Counted from the stretch's first letter, positions 33,277 to 44,876 are shown. The stretch: 64,000 nt of DNA from Paguma larvata (GCA_030068075.1 CM057827.1:69578500-69642499); one strand, 5' to 3'. Translations and numbers: made by a program. Notes: generated by a model from the sequence alone, not told the origin.

Positions 33277-33958
33277 CTCCCTGCACAAAAGAGCTCCTGC
33301 TCAGACACCTCCCTGGAGAGAAAGCCTCCAGGCCCCTGGGGCAGCCCTTACTGGACAAGCATTCAAAACCTCTGCCTCGGTAGAGCTGCAGTCAGCTCAT
33401 GGGCACATTCCGATGGAAGCAGGTGAGCACTGTAATCGTGCCAATTCCTTCAACTCTCCTTGGTCTGGGGAAATTTCCCCCAAGCCCCAACTTGGAGGAA
33501 ACAATTCTTCCCTTGCTTAAAAATCTCTGTAATGAAAATTAAGAAATAAAACAAAATAAAATAACTCTGTAAAGACCTCAAGGAAGTGCCCCTCGTCCCC
33601 ACGATCTGCTTCCACCACCCTTCCTTCCCCACACACCTACCTGAAGAGTCAGACCCCAGTGTGACTGGAGAGAGATGCAGAGCCAGCTCCTGGCGGGGGA
33701 TGGGCCTGAAGGAATGCCAAATCTTGCTCATTTCTTCCGGGAACCTGCACTGGGATGGCCCGGCCTTCCATTACCACTCTTTGTGGGCTTAGAGAACTCG
33801 AAGGTTCTTTACCTATCTGTACCCCACACGACACTGCTTTTCACCAAACAACGTATTTCACCACGAACAAGTGCACCCATGGGTTCCTTTCCATTCTGGG
33901 CCTATTGCTGGATGGCATTTCTCATCCCCAGAGTCAGGAAGTTCAGTGAGTCTCAGGT
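33277..33958. other. Near-invariant intergenic block (copy 1)
   Basis: About 680 bases almost identical to 47870-48551, while flanking unit sequence differs by a few percent. It has overlapping open frames on both strands with no splice or family evidence, so it is not called a gene. Confidence 0.7.
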
Positions 33959-34019
33959 AGGACACAGAAAGCCACATCTAAGCACATAATAGTCAAATGG
34001 TTACTTGATAAAGATCAAA

Positions 34020-35240
34020 AAGTGAATATAGAGGGGAAGAGAGATACATTACTTTAGAAGACACAGCAAGAAGAATAACCACGAGCTTCTCCCAGAATTA
34101 ATAGAAGTCAGAAAACAGTTAAATGACATTTTTTAAACAGTTGAAAGCAGAAAAAAAAGAAACGGCAACCTATTTCTACAATTCAATCTGGAATTCTATA
34201 TCCAGTGAAAATATTGGTAAAGGTAAAGGCAAAATGAAGACATATTCAGAAAAACAAAGATGAGAGAATTGTTGCCATCAGAACTGCTTTGCAAAAAGCA
34301 CGAAAAGAAGTCCTTTAGGCTGAGGGAAATGATCCCTGTTAAAAGCAGGATGGGAAAACGAGAAATAGAAGTGCAGAATGTAACTAAATATAAAACACTT
34401 TATGTTGAAAGAAGACCCCGGAGGAAGGGAAGGGGAAGAGTTACAGAGAGGTGCACAGGCAAACCCTAAGAGAAACTCTTAAATACAGAGAACAAACTGA
34501 GGCTGGATGGGCGATGGGAGAAAGGTGAAAGTGGGTGAGGGACACTGAGGAGGGCACTTGCTGGGATGAGCCCAGGGGGTATGGAAGCCAAACTGACAAT
34601 AAATTATATTTTAAAAAATAATTAAATAATTTTTTATAAACTATAAATAAAAATAAAATAAAGAGAAAACATTTAAAGGACTTTATGTACGTTTCTTTTA
34701 AATATTATTGACTTTTTTAAGGCAGAATTGCTTCGGGAAATATGGCCTATCATAAAATGTTTGACAAAAACAACTCAAAAGTGGGAGGGAAGTTAAAAGG
34801 AGAGACATCATTACAAGGATCTTATGAGAACTGTTAATTCAAACTGGACTGTGATGTGTTAGGCGTTGACTGGAACCCTAGAGTAAATAAGATTATATAC
34901 ACAGGAATAAATAAAAGCCAACCAAGAAGACAAAATGGGACACAACAAAGGAGGGCAGAAAAAGAAGGACCAAGGAACAAAGAATAAATCACACCAATAC
35001 AAATTGAATATCAATAAGATATTCTTCAACCAACCTTATCAGTAGCTCCATTAAATATAAAGAGAGATTAAACACTCTCTTAAAGAGCAGAGATTGTTAG
35101 TTTGGATAAGAAATGCAAGTCCGAATTCTGTACTGATTAGGAGAGATACCTCTTAAATATAAAGACATAGATAAGATGAAAGTAAAATCATAGGGGATAT
35201 ATATATATCTTGCAACAGCAATTAAAAAAAAAAAAAAAAC
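34020..35240 (+). mobile_element. Old L1M fragments with a younger L1 3' end (unit 1)
   Basis: Blocks around 'GGAATTCTATATCCAGTG', 'AAGTCCTTTAGGCTGAGGG', 'AGAGATTAAACACTCTC' and 'CTTAAATATAAAGACATAG' follow L1M order. A felid L1 3' end ('GAGGAGGGCACTTGCTGGG' to 'GACAATAAATTATA') interrupts at about 34430-34620. Confidence 0.7.
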
Positions 35241-35244
35241 AGTG

Positions 35245-36825
35245 CCCGTGGCGTATGCTGTTTCATTTTATAGGCAGCCCCTTCCCGCCAATGCTCACCT
35301 CACTGTACTCAACCTGCTCTGACAAATGACACCAGACCGCCCCCTCAGGGGAGGCCCCTGTCTGCTGATACCACCTACCAGGCCAGTCGCCTATGTGAAC
35401 ATCCTCCTCACGACACTTGGGCATCCACTTCCTGAGCTGGGCTGCCCTCCTCACCTCACATTTATTCTGCCAATCCAAGCTGGGCTGCCCAGTGCATGGC
35501 GTCCAAGCCCATGTGGGATACGGAGGCTGCCCACATAGGAGGCCTGGCGTGGGCACCTTCCTCACCTCACACAGGCTTGAATACTGTCTTCCGCTTCACT
35601 GTGGCTCCCCACCCTGCCAGTCACTAATGAGTTTTTTGCTTCTCAAGACACCCGGGATCAATATGTTTAAAAGCAACAAGTTTTTCAATTTCGTGACTCC
35701 CTTCTCCTTATCCACTGTGTGCAGATGATTAGAAGAATTTATTTACCAAATGGTACAGGGATATGAGAAATATAGCTCTCCAGACACTGGTGCGAGGAGC
35801 GTTCTAGCTCCCGGTCATTCGTTCCCACTTCGCACAGTCTCAGTCACTCATTTGACAGAGCCAACCCTCTTCCAGTCTCAATACATTTGGTTTGCACAGA
35901 GCAGGTGCCAACCTGTCCAAAGGCTATGACCTCCCCTTAGACCAATCGGTGCTTTCAAGTCTTCTGACCAACTCTACCTGCACCAAAACCCATATGACAG
36001 ATGGTCCTTTGCTATGACTGCCACTGTGCGTCCTCCATCCCACAGGCGCTTCTTACATGACTGAAACACTCCTCCCCCTTAGAAGTGGGTTCTATGCCCC
36101 TTCCTTTTTAATATGTGTGGAGGCTTTTGACTTCCCCAAGCAGATGAACATGGTGGAATGGATGCCATTTGACTTTAAAGTCTAGGTAAAGAAAGAATCC
36201 TGCCCAGTTCGATTTTGGGGACATGCTCCCTCTGGGAAGACAACCATCATGTCACAAGGAAGAACCAAACAAGCCCATGCAAACTCTACGTTAGAGGACC
36301 TCATGGAGAGGAACTGACATGCCGGGTGGACACCAGCCGGGACGCCTGAGCGTTGGTGAGTGAACCTTCAGGTGATCCCAACATCCAGGCTTCAAGCCTC
36401 TCCTCACACCAAGGGGGGCAAAGGGGCGTTCTCCACACTAAACCCTGACCAACTTGCAAATTATAGGGAGAAAAAAATGGTGGTGGTGGTGGTGGTGGTG
36501 GTGTCACTGCTGTTGTTTTTAACCACTCAGTTCTTTAGAAACTGGACCAAGCCCTACTCAACATCACTCCCACGCCATTCGTTCTGTACATCCCACTAAC
36601 CATGGCCCTCACCATCCTTATCAGATCACCAATGATTTGTCTCCTCCACCCGAAGCAAGGAGTCTCCCTTCCAATACCCCAGAGTCTCACTTGAAAGGGG
36701 CCTCAATAAAAGATTGTCCTGACAGACTAAACAGAGCCAAGGAAGAGGGGATGTTCTTGGATCTATCATCAAGAGGTTCAGGAATCTGCAACTCAGGGAC
36801 TTGCTATTCTCTGATGTGACATTTT
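35245..36825. other. Intergenic part of unit 1, no gene; (TGG)n tract
   Basis: No exon recognised. A (TGG)n microsatellite lies at 36478-36502; the unit 2 counterpart at 51078-51106 is slightly longer. Confidence 0.5.
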
Positions 36826-36826
36826 T

Positions 36827-36984
36827 AACCACCTCATCTGTAGCCTGTGGTTCCTGTTCTCAGCTGGTGTGGTCAAGAGCTACCAAAACTGATATGGTCA
36901 CTGATAAGCTACTTCACTCAGACCAGAACTTGATCAGACAGGAGTCAGGAGGCACTCAGAGGAAGGAAGCCTTCTGTGATAAAG
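36827..36984 (+). promoter_or_regulatory. Probable proximal promoter of gene 2
   Basis: Three RUNX-like sites lie within 50 bases: AACCACC at 36827, TGTGGTT at 36846 and TGTGGT at 36868. A GATAAAG (TATA- or GATA-like) follows at 36978, about 90 bases before the start codon. RUNX sites are known in granzyme promoters. The arrangement is conserved before gene 4. Not tested. Confidence 0.45.
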
Positions 36985-37069
36985 ACCACAACGCCCCAGA
37001 GAAAAGCACCAGACCTAGAAGACTAGGAGGAGGCACCAGCAGCTCCGACCTGGGCAGACTTCTTGGGAG

Positions 37070-39799
37070 ATGCGGCCGCTCCTGCTCTTGGTGACCTTTC
37101 TTCTGGCCTCCAAGGCTGAAGCAGGTGAGTGACTGTCCCCACCAACAGAGGCCCAGCCCCATCCCACTGTGGCACAGTCCTCCCCAGATGCTACACTCAG
37201 GCACATCCAAGCCCTGCTGAGTACTTATCCCACATCCGATCTGCCAACCTCACACCGATGGGCAGATCTGAAGCGGGATAGACACTCAGCAGGAATGGTG
37301 AGGCAGAAGGCTGCTCCCCAGAGGGGCCCGTGGGTACTATCCTCTTCCCTCATCCTAATCTTGTCATCTGGATGTTAGGTTCTTTTAAAAAGGCATCTGA
37401 AAGAAGGATGGAAGGTAAGAAGGAGAAACAATGCTTCAGAAAGGGAAGCTTGGAGAAACAGGCAGGCTTCTGTAGTCAAAGTAATACACGCTAACTTTCT
37501 AACTCCAGATATTAAAAACTACCCTCAACTCCACCCGTTTCTCCAAGCTTTGGCATTCTTTGCTGTACAGGAGAGAAGCCAAGGACCCAGCTGATGCCAT
37601 AGTTGGTGTCACCCTGGTGCCCATGATATTGACATTAATCTATTTTCATTTCAAGTTGCGTCTGGTAATTTGTCAGTCACATCTGGCACAATGGCTCTGG
37701 CAGGCCCCACATGCCCTGCTACTTAGAACCACGATCAGCCCTCATCGAGAGGCTCATTGCGAGCCCTGCTACTTAGAACCACAATCAGCCCTCATCGAGA
37801 GGCTCATTGCGAGCCATTCCTTCATGCAGCCAAGACATTTACTGAGCACCTACTCTGTGTCAGGCTCTGGCAAAGATTAAGTGCAAACGATAATTCAAAC
37901 ATGAGCATTTTGAGCTCTCATCTAAATATTACAAACAGGAGCAGTTCGGTAAGGTCTGGGATACCAAAGGGGAGGGAGGACCTAGGTACTCTCAGGGAAA
38001 GCAATTTCCAGGTTCCATGCGGACTCCATTGCTGGTTCCAAATGCAAATTCTGTCCTCCGCCATATGCTTCTGCAACAAGAAAATAGGAACAAGAACTCT
38101 GCTGCTCTTTGTCAGTGGAAAATGTGAGTCTCACGGGTCAAGTAGCAACCTAGTAAGGCTGCCCGAGAAAGCCTTCGGGGTTGCTGCTGGCTACTATGGA
38201 CTGTGCTCTACGCTACCTCAACTCGCACCTGCCACAGTTTCTCTCCCTGTCCCCCTCTCCAGCCTTTGGTCATGAGCACAAAAGGCAGGGTAGAATTTTT
38301 CTTTCAGGGAAAATAATCGGGGGCCATGAAGCCAAGCCTCATTCTCGTCCCTTCATGGCATTTCTCCGGATCCAGACTCCAGAGCAAACCTGGAAAAACT
38401 GCGGGGGTTTCCTTGTACGGGAGGACTTTGTGCTAACAGCAGCTCACTGCTGGGGAAGGTGAGACGGGAGCCTGGAACCCCACCCTTCTGTTAATAGGTG
38501 TTAATCATGAGGGAAACTCCCAATACGCCTGGGTTGTCATGAAGCTAGGGCACAGATTCTCAGCCCTGGGGCCCCATTCCCTATACTCCCTCCCCAGTCC
38601 AGACCTGCCGTGCCCCGCGCTGTCCTGGTCTCTCCACGGCTTTGGGCTAGACCTCCTGTGACCCCACCAAACCCTGCTCTGTGTGCAGCTCCATCACCGT
38701 CATCCTGGGGGCCCACAACATCATGACGCACGAGAGGACTCAGCAGAACATCTCCGTGGGAAGAGTCATACTCCACCCAGACTATAGTCCTGAAACCATC
38801 CTCAATGACATCATGTTACTACAGGTAGGGCCCTCGCTCCACTGGTTCTTATACACTTTAGTCCTGGGGCTCTGCCTTCCCCGGAACTTCAGTCCTGTCT
38901 TTCCTTCCCAGTGTGATCATTTCACTTGTCCCCGGGACTGTGAAGATGGCACCGCCATGACTGTCCCCGGGCTCTTTGTGAGCCATCCATAGATTACAAT
39001 ACCTTTCCTCGGCACGCAGCTGAAAAGGAAGGCCAACCTGACTGCCAGCGTGACCCCCATCAGCCTGCCCAATGGGCGTATGAAGGTGAGGCCAGGGATG
39101 GTGTGCAGCGTGGCCGGCTGGGGGAAACTCCACAATAACAGCAACTATGGGGCTGAGAAACTGCATGAGGTCGACCTGGAAATCCAGAAGGACAAGCAGT
39201 GCATCTCACTCTACAAACACCCATATAACAGCACCACCCAGATATGTGTGGGGAACCCAAGAAAGATGAAGTCTTCTTTTCAGGTGAGATCCCCAGCATT
39301 GTCTACACCCAGCCATGGGACAGCTGCGCTTTGACAAGAGGCAGTGAGCACTAGCCATATCCCTATGTCCTCAGCCTTTCCGTCCATTCCACTCTCTGGT
39401 CCTGTGTCCCTAGCAGGGGTGAGAGACTGTCCCACAGCTCCTTATGGGCAGAGGTGTTCTGAGAGAGAAGACGGAAGGGAGTGTGAGGACCAGGCTGGAG
39501 CCCCAGGACCAGGGAGCCCCAGGACCCTTTCCCTGATCTCAACCACAGCCCCATAACAGACACCACCCATCCCCAGGGGCAGAAGGGGGCAGGACCAAAA
39601 GAAGGCCCAGCTCAGCCCTTCCTCCCTCTGCCCACAGGGAGACTCCGGGGGCCCCCTAGTGTGCAACAACATGGCTCAGGGTATTGTCTCCTATGGAAAG
39701 AAGAATGGGAAACCTCCTCGTGTCTACACCAGGATCTCAAGCTTCATGCACTGGATAGAAAAAACAATGAGACGCTTCAGCCTGCAGGGACCAGACTGA
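37070..39799 (+). CDS. Gene 2: granzyme-like serine protease, type 2 (5 exons)
   Basis: Exons 37070-37124, 38308-38458, 38689-38824, 39020-39283 and 39638-39799 (phases 1-2-0-0, GT-AG) encode 255 residues. A predicted signal peptide (1-18) is followed by a Gly-Lys pro-dipeptide and [15 protein letters not shown]. Catalytic residues are His65, Asp109 and Ser205. Arg230 in GKPPRVY corresponds to position 226 and suggests Asp preference. Gln202 occupies position 192, where the other genes have Lys. Sequons are Asn120, Asn153 and Asn184; the NVT sequon of genes 1 and 3 is lost. Exon 4 is two codons longer than in genes 1 and 3. The sequence mixes granzyme B, cathepsin G and duodenase-like features, so I give no symbol. 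No disruption is visible. Intron 1 carries a 50-base tandem duplication. Confidence 0.87.
37714..37813 (+). repeat. 50-base tandem duplication in intron 1 of gene 2
   Basis: 'CCCTGCTACTTAGAACCACG' and the following 30 bases are repeated at 37764 with one difference. Gene 4 has a single copy at the same place. Confidence 0.9.
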
Positions 39800-39891
39800 G
39801 ACACTCCCAACATCAATCTGTCCACCTTCTCTGGCCCAGAGGCCAGAACTACACTGGGCAAAGCGGGTGGAGAGGAGGCTGCCAGGAAATT

Positions 39892-39897
39892 AATAAA
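39892..39897 (+). terminator. Polyadenylation signal, gene 2
   Basis: AATAAA in 'GAAATTAATAAACTTCTG', 93 bases after the stop codon, with the T-rich 'ATTCTTCCTTTATTC' downstream. Confidence 0.8.
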
Positions 39898-39899
39898 CT

Positions 39900-40740
39900 T
39901 CTGTCTCTAGTGGAAATTAGATTCTTCCTTTATTCACCAAAACAGCATTCATTGGTTATGGCGACCTTCTGTTCACTTTCTCTAGAATAAAAAGTCATGC
40001 TGCAAGGATACCCAGCTCCTTCCAAATACACCTCCCAGTGCCACAGCCCCCTCCCAGGCTGACTGTAAGCTCCAGCAGGGACAGGGAGACGCCGCCCTAG
40101 GAAAAATAGGAAAAATGACCCGCTTCTATGGGACCCTCCTGGCTCATCCATATTGCCCTTCTACCTCATCCCACTCCCACACCCCCACCCCATCCTACCC
40201 CAATATGACAACATAAAGGAATCCACTTTTGGAAGGAGGACCATTAAGTTCTGGGGCCCCTAATCCACCCTAATAGAAATGGGTGAGAAGCTTCCTGGAA
40301 GCTCTAGCTCACCCCATGCAGCACTCCCTCCCCAAATCAGAGTGGCGGCTTGGAGCTTGAGAAGTTTCAGGAGGGCCCTTCAATACTCCCAGCCTATCCC
40401 AAGTGCTGTGCCAGCCTTGTCAAGGTCCCAGAGCCCAGCGCACCCTCTGGGGACCCCAGCCCATCTCCCATGGACTTGAATGACCTTCTAGGTGCTCCTC
40501 CATGTTGGTCTAATCCAGCCTCGTCCCACCTCACACTGATTCCATGTGTGTGTGTATGTTAGTGTGTCTCCAAAGGAAACTTTATAAATAAAAGTTGTGT
40601 TTCAAAGGTATCCTATTATCTCAAAGGTGTCCTATCACCTATAGCTTATTTTGTAAATTTTGTCTTCCATTTTCCACAATCTCTAAGTCTCTTATATAAG
40701 ATTTCAGAAAAGTAATCTCATTTTAAACAAACCCACCTTA
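39900..40740. other. Intergenic, genes 2 to 3, no gene
   Basis: No exon recognised; a short TG-rich tract lies near 40545-40566. Confidence 0.5.
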
Positions 40741-40948
40741 GGGGTTCCTGGATGGCTCAGTCATTTAAGTGGGTAACCTCGGCTCAAGTCATGATCTCAC
40801 TGCTCGTGAGTTCGAGCCCAAGGTCAGACTTTGTGACTACAGCTCAAGCCTGGACCTGCTTTGGATTCTGTGTCTTCCTCCCTCTATGCCCCTTTCCCAC
40901 ACAGTTCTGTCTCTCACTCCTTCAAAAATAAATAAACATTAAAAAAGA
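40741..40948 (+). mobile_element. Felid SINE C of the unit (copy 1)
   Basis: 'GGGGTTCCTGGATGGCTCAG' head to 'AAAAATAAATAAACATT' tail; copy 2 is at 55290. Confidence 0.9.
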
Positions 40949-40967
40949 TGTGAAAACACCCACCTCA

Positions 40968-41150
40968 GGGGCACCTAGGTGGCCCAGGTGGTTAAGTGTG
41001 ACCCTTGATTTCTGCTCAGTTCATAATCTCACAGTCCCGACCTGCGCTGACAGCCCGGAGCCTGCTTCAGATTCTCACTCTTTTCCCCTCACTCTGCCCC
41101 TCCACACTCATTCTCTTTCCCTCACAAGAGAAATGAATATTTAAAAAATT
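40968..41150 (+). mobile_element. Felid SINE D of the unit (copy 1)
   Basis: 'GGGGCACCTAGGTGGCCCAG' head, short CT body and A-rich tail. It follows SINE C in the same orientation. ACCCACCT-type sequence occurs before C, between C and D, and after D. Confidence 0.85.
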
Positions 41151-41527
41151 ATAACTATAAGATTTATATAACACACCCACCTAAGAGAAGGCCGCCTGAA
41201 AAGAAGTGGTATGCTGAATGATTGCCATTGGCGAGCGGCTAAGACTGTGGGAAAAGGTACCCTCAGATCTTGGTCAGATCTTGGTCTGATCTTGGTCTGC
41301 TCCCAGTGACCGTCAGCATCTCAAGCGCTGGAGCCGTGTCACATGTCCCTGGACCTACCTTGCTAAATAATTATTCATAGTTTCCGCAATGGAAAAAGAG
41401 CCAAGAGCCGAGAAATAAAGACATTCTTATCTCGATCAATCACGCAGGGGCTTCTGAGGTACCAGCCCTTCTGCAGCCTGGAGTCCCAGCCATCACTATC
41501 TTATCCTTCCTTCTCACGTTCCCCTCA

Positions 41528-41627
41528 TGACTCAGCAGTGGGAGTGCAAGTGTGAGGCAGTACCCCCGTCACCCAATCCAAGAAAACCACTTTGTTTGAT
41601 GACGCCCAGCACTACAGGAACATAAAT
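41528..41627 (+). promoter_or_regulatory. Probable proximal promoter of gene 3
   Basis: In order: an AP-1 consensus TGACTCA at 41528-41534, a RUNX-like AACCACT at about 41585, a CRE half-site TGACG at 41600-41604 and a TATA-like CATAAAT at 41621-41627. AP-1, CBF/RUNX and CRE elements are the known components of granzyme B promoters. The start codon is 110 bases further on. Motif-based inference. Confidence 0.5.
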
Positions 41628-41737
41628 CAAGGAAGCCTAGAGGGTCAATGAGCCACCTGCCTTTCATTCACCTCGGAGCTTCATATCTGAAAGGAAGAAA
41701 GACGGGCAGCTCTGACCTGGGCAGGACTTCAGGGAAG

Positions 41738-44700
41738 ATGCAACCACTTCTGCTTTTGCTGGCATTTCTGCTGCCCCTTGAGGCCGGGACAGGTGAGTGA
41801 CCATCCCCATTCCAGGGGCTGGAGCACATCCCACAAAGCCCCCTGTAAGACCTGACCCTTCTGCCCAGTGCAGTCTGGGATTGTCCTCCACTTGGGCCCA
41901 GGACCTTTCTGAACCCCAGCTCCTATCTCAAACCAAGACTATCAGGTCTGATGCTCGACAGACACACTCGACAAGGGCGGCCGGCAGGAAGGCTGGTCAC
42001 TAGAAGATTTGGTAGGGGCTAGCCTCTCTCTTATGGCTTGGAAGGTCTGTTGTTCATAGAAAGACATGTGGTAGAAGATATGAAACTACAAGAAAGGCAA
42101 TAAAATCCCCCACTCCAGCCCAGGAAAGGGAAGCTCAGACAAACCAGCTACAGTAGTGGGTGTTGACCCTGGACCCACCTTAAAAAGCCAGATCATTTTC
42201 GCAGTGCTCTCCTGCCCTCCGCTCGATCCTGCCCAGGGGAGGGTCATCTCAGCAGCAGCTAGATGACTGCACCACAAGCTCGGTCCCAGGCTTGTGCAGC
42301 CCATTGTCAGTGCAACCCACTGCTGCCTTCCCAGACACTTGGCTGCTCCACTGTCTTTGGTAGTGCCCTCCCTGATTCCTGTGGCCTTGAATCTCACCAG
42401 CCCTATCTCCTCCCAACCTCACCCAAACCCTAATTGAAGGCAGTCACTCATGCAACTTCAAAACATCTGCCGTCACCGAAGGATGTGAGAGGCCCTGGAA
42501 CAAGAGGATATTAGAGAATCCAACTCCATAAAGCCATAGGTAGCTTATAGAGAAAGGCGCCCATCAGGATGTTAGCAGAGGCTCAGAGGGCCCGGGGGAC
42601 TCACTGAGAAACAAGGCATCAGGGGAGTCCTGTCCACGATCCTCTGAGATTCCACCACCATGAAGGCAGTTCTCATCTCCCACACACACGTGTCTGTGTA
42701 GGAGGTGGGGAGAAAACGCTGCCCCCTTCTCTAGGGGTTCTGAGGCTCAAGGTCAGGAAAGGTCCTGCAGCTACTAGGAGAACCTGAGAAGACCACCTAC
42801 CCTCCATCACTGCCTTCTTAAGCTTTCCCTCCTGACCACAGCCTCGCGCAGTCACCCATTCCACCAGCCTTTTCTTTCAGAGGAGATCATCGGGGGCCAT
42901 GAGGCCAAGCCCCACTCTCGGCCCTACATGGCTTTGGTTCAGTATCTGGACGAATACGGCTTGAAGTGGAAGTGCGGCGGGGCCCTCGTGAACGAGGACT
43001 TTGTTCTGACGGCTGCTCACTGCTCGGGAAGGTGAGGGGCAGAGACCCTTAGGGGACCCCCTGCCCTTCTCCCAAGGGCTGCAACCCAGGGAAGCATCCC
43101 AGGCTCCTGTTACTCAAGCCGATGACAGCTCATCTAAGGAGCCAGCTGAGAGCACGGCTGGCACAGGGAAGGCTGAGACATAGGACAGACGAGCTTTGCA
43201 GTCAGAGGGTCACATGTGACAGTAAGTGGCACGGTGGGCAGAGAGGGACCACAGCAGGCAAGTAAAGGAGCAGTGGAGGAAGGAACCATGCGTTAGCACC
43301 AAAAGGCAAACTCGGTAAATTCCTGATATTGCTTGAGAGGAAAAGAGAGCTCCCAGAAGCCCTACCCTCAGTGTCATTGAAAAAAAGAGAATCCAGAACT
43401 CATCTGTCACCTCGATGTCCCCCTTGACTCCAGTCCTGTACCCCAACTGCACCTGCCCCTGTGGCTCCAGTGACCCCACCCCCACACCTCCTTTCTGCTC
43501 TCTGTGCAGCTCCACCAACGTCACCTTAGGGGCACACAATATCACAAAACAGGAGAGGACCCAGCAGACCATCCCCGTGAAAAGAGCCATCCCCCACCCA
43601 GACTACAACACAGAGAACCACGCCAACGACATCATGTTACTACAGGTAAGGAGCCCTCTCCGCTGCCTGGATCCACGTTGTCTCCTTTCCCACCGGGACT
43701 TGTCCTCTCCTGGCCTCCTGACGAGTCCCAGTGGCTCAGGGGAGAGAGAGACAGGGCTGCCATATAAGGGAACCCCAGCCCAGAGACCACAGGTGAGCCG
43801 GCCCCTCTTATCCTTTCCTATCAGCTGGCGAGAAAGGCCAAGTGGACAGCAGCTGTGAGGCCCACGGTCTTGCCCAGGGCGACGGCCCGCGTAAGGCCAG
43901 GACAGGTGTGCAGCGTGGCCGGCTGGGGACGAGTGGACATGGTAAGATACCCAGAAACACTGCAGGAGGTAGAGCTGATTGTGCAAGAAGGACGGGTGTG
44001 CAAATCCCGCTTCCCCCGTTGTTACGACGACACCACTCAGCTGTGCTTGGGAGACCCGAAGGGAAAGAATGCTTCCTTTAAGGTGAGACTAAGCATCCGC
44101 TAAGTTTGGCCCTGAGTAGGGGAGCCTAGGGGGATGAAATGGGATCTACACACCCGAGCAGAGTAGAGGGCTCTGCCGAGGACCTGGGATAAATCTAAAC
44201 GCAGCGCTTCTCCAGAAGGAGGAATTTAAACACTCTGCCCCATGCCAGCCCCCCATGTAAGAAAACTGTGTGCCCTGAATAGGCAGTGAGGGGAAAAACA
44301 GAGGGCTCCTCAGAGCTGCTACCCACCTGGGGTACTGGGTTCCTCCTCCATGCTGAGTAGCAGCCCCGGCCACCAGCATTCAGGGAAGCCCCTAAACAGG
44401 ACAGTGAAGCCAGCAGTCCCACAACACAGGATCTGGAAGAACCAGGGGAGGACAGGCAGCTGCCCCCTGCGGTGAAGGGAAGCAGGGACAATGCCCAGGC
44501 CTGCCCTGCCCTCTGACTTCACCTGGAGGCCATGCATAGCACCCTTCTCAAGGGGCTAGGGAGAGCAGTGTGTGGGGGTGGGGGTGGGGGTGGGGGAGCA
44601 GGGACAGCAGGAGTGCTGCCTCACTCCTTCCCCATCTCCGTCTGCAGGGGGACTCTGGGGGCCCTCTCCTGTGTAACAATGTGGCCCAGGGCATCGTCTC

Positions 44701-44818
44701 CTATGGACCAAAAAATGGGGCACCTCCACGGGCCTATACTAAAGTCACAAGTTTCCTGCCCTGGATAAAGAAAACGATGAGAGGCCTCTACCTGCAGGAA
44801 CCAGACTATTTGTTCTGA
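41738..44818 (+). CDS. Gene 3: chimeric granzyme (H-like exons 1-4, B-like exon 5)
   Basis: Exons 41738-41792, 42881-43031, 43510-43645, 43825-44082 and 44648-44818 (phases 1-2-0-0) encode 256 residues. The signal peptide ends ...EAGT and is followed by Glu-Glu and [15 protein letters not shown], a start resembling human granzyme H. Catalytic residues are His65, Asp109 and Ser203. Arg228 (position 226) lies in exon 5, whose sequence matches gene 1 except for the penultimate codon region (final residue Phe instead of Leu). Sequons are Asn72 and Asn79; Cys180 looks unpaired. The duplication breakpoint lies in intron 4, so exon 5 and everything downstream derive from a type-1 gene. The expected enzyme is an Asp-preferring granule protease if the borrowed exon sets the S1 pocket. 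The reading frame is intact. Confidence 0.87.
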
Positions 44819-44870
44819 AGCTGATCGAGACTCACACTGGGGAGGGTGGGGGAGAAGGTGCCAGCAATCA

Positions 44871-44876
44871 AATAAA
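44871..44876 (+). terminator. Polyadenylation signal, gene 3
   Basis: AATAAA 53 bases after the stop codon, in the same context as gene 1. Confidence 0.85.

Larger units (their letters stand above)
29615..44217 (+). repeat. Tandem duplication unit 1 (about 14.6 kb)
   Basis: Homology with unit 2 begins at 'GGAGGAATTTAAACACTC' in intron 4 of gene 1 (29615) and recurs at 44218 in intron 4 of gene 3. The unit therefore runs: exon 5 of a type-1 gene, intergenic repeats, a type-2 gene, then exons 1-4 of a type-3 gene. The offset between units is 14,603 bases. Confidence 0.93.

Noticed and set aside
33450..33731. A 93-residue minus-strand frame identical in all three units
   Set aside because: It overlaps several other frames conserved simply because the DNA is near-identical. 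It has no splice sites, no family motif and extends into anonymous A-rich sequence.
36478..36502. (TGG)n tract as a coding Gly/Val/Trp repeat
   Set aside because: Intergenic, varies in length between units, and sits in frames without exon signals.
37070..39799. Naming gene 2 as cathepsin G or chymase
   Set aside because: Arg at position 226 and the Gly-Lys pro-dipeptide do not fit either; a tree with carnivore sequences is needed before giving a symbol.
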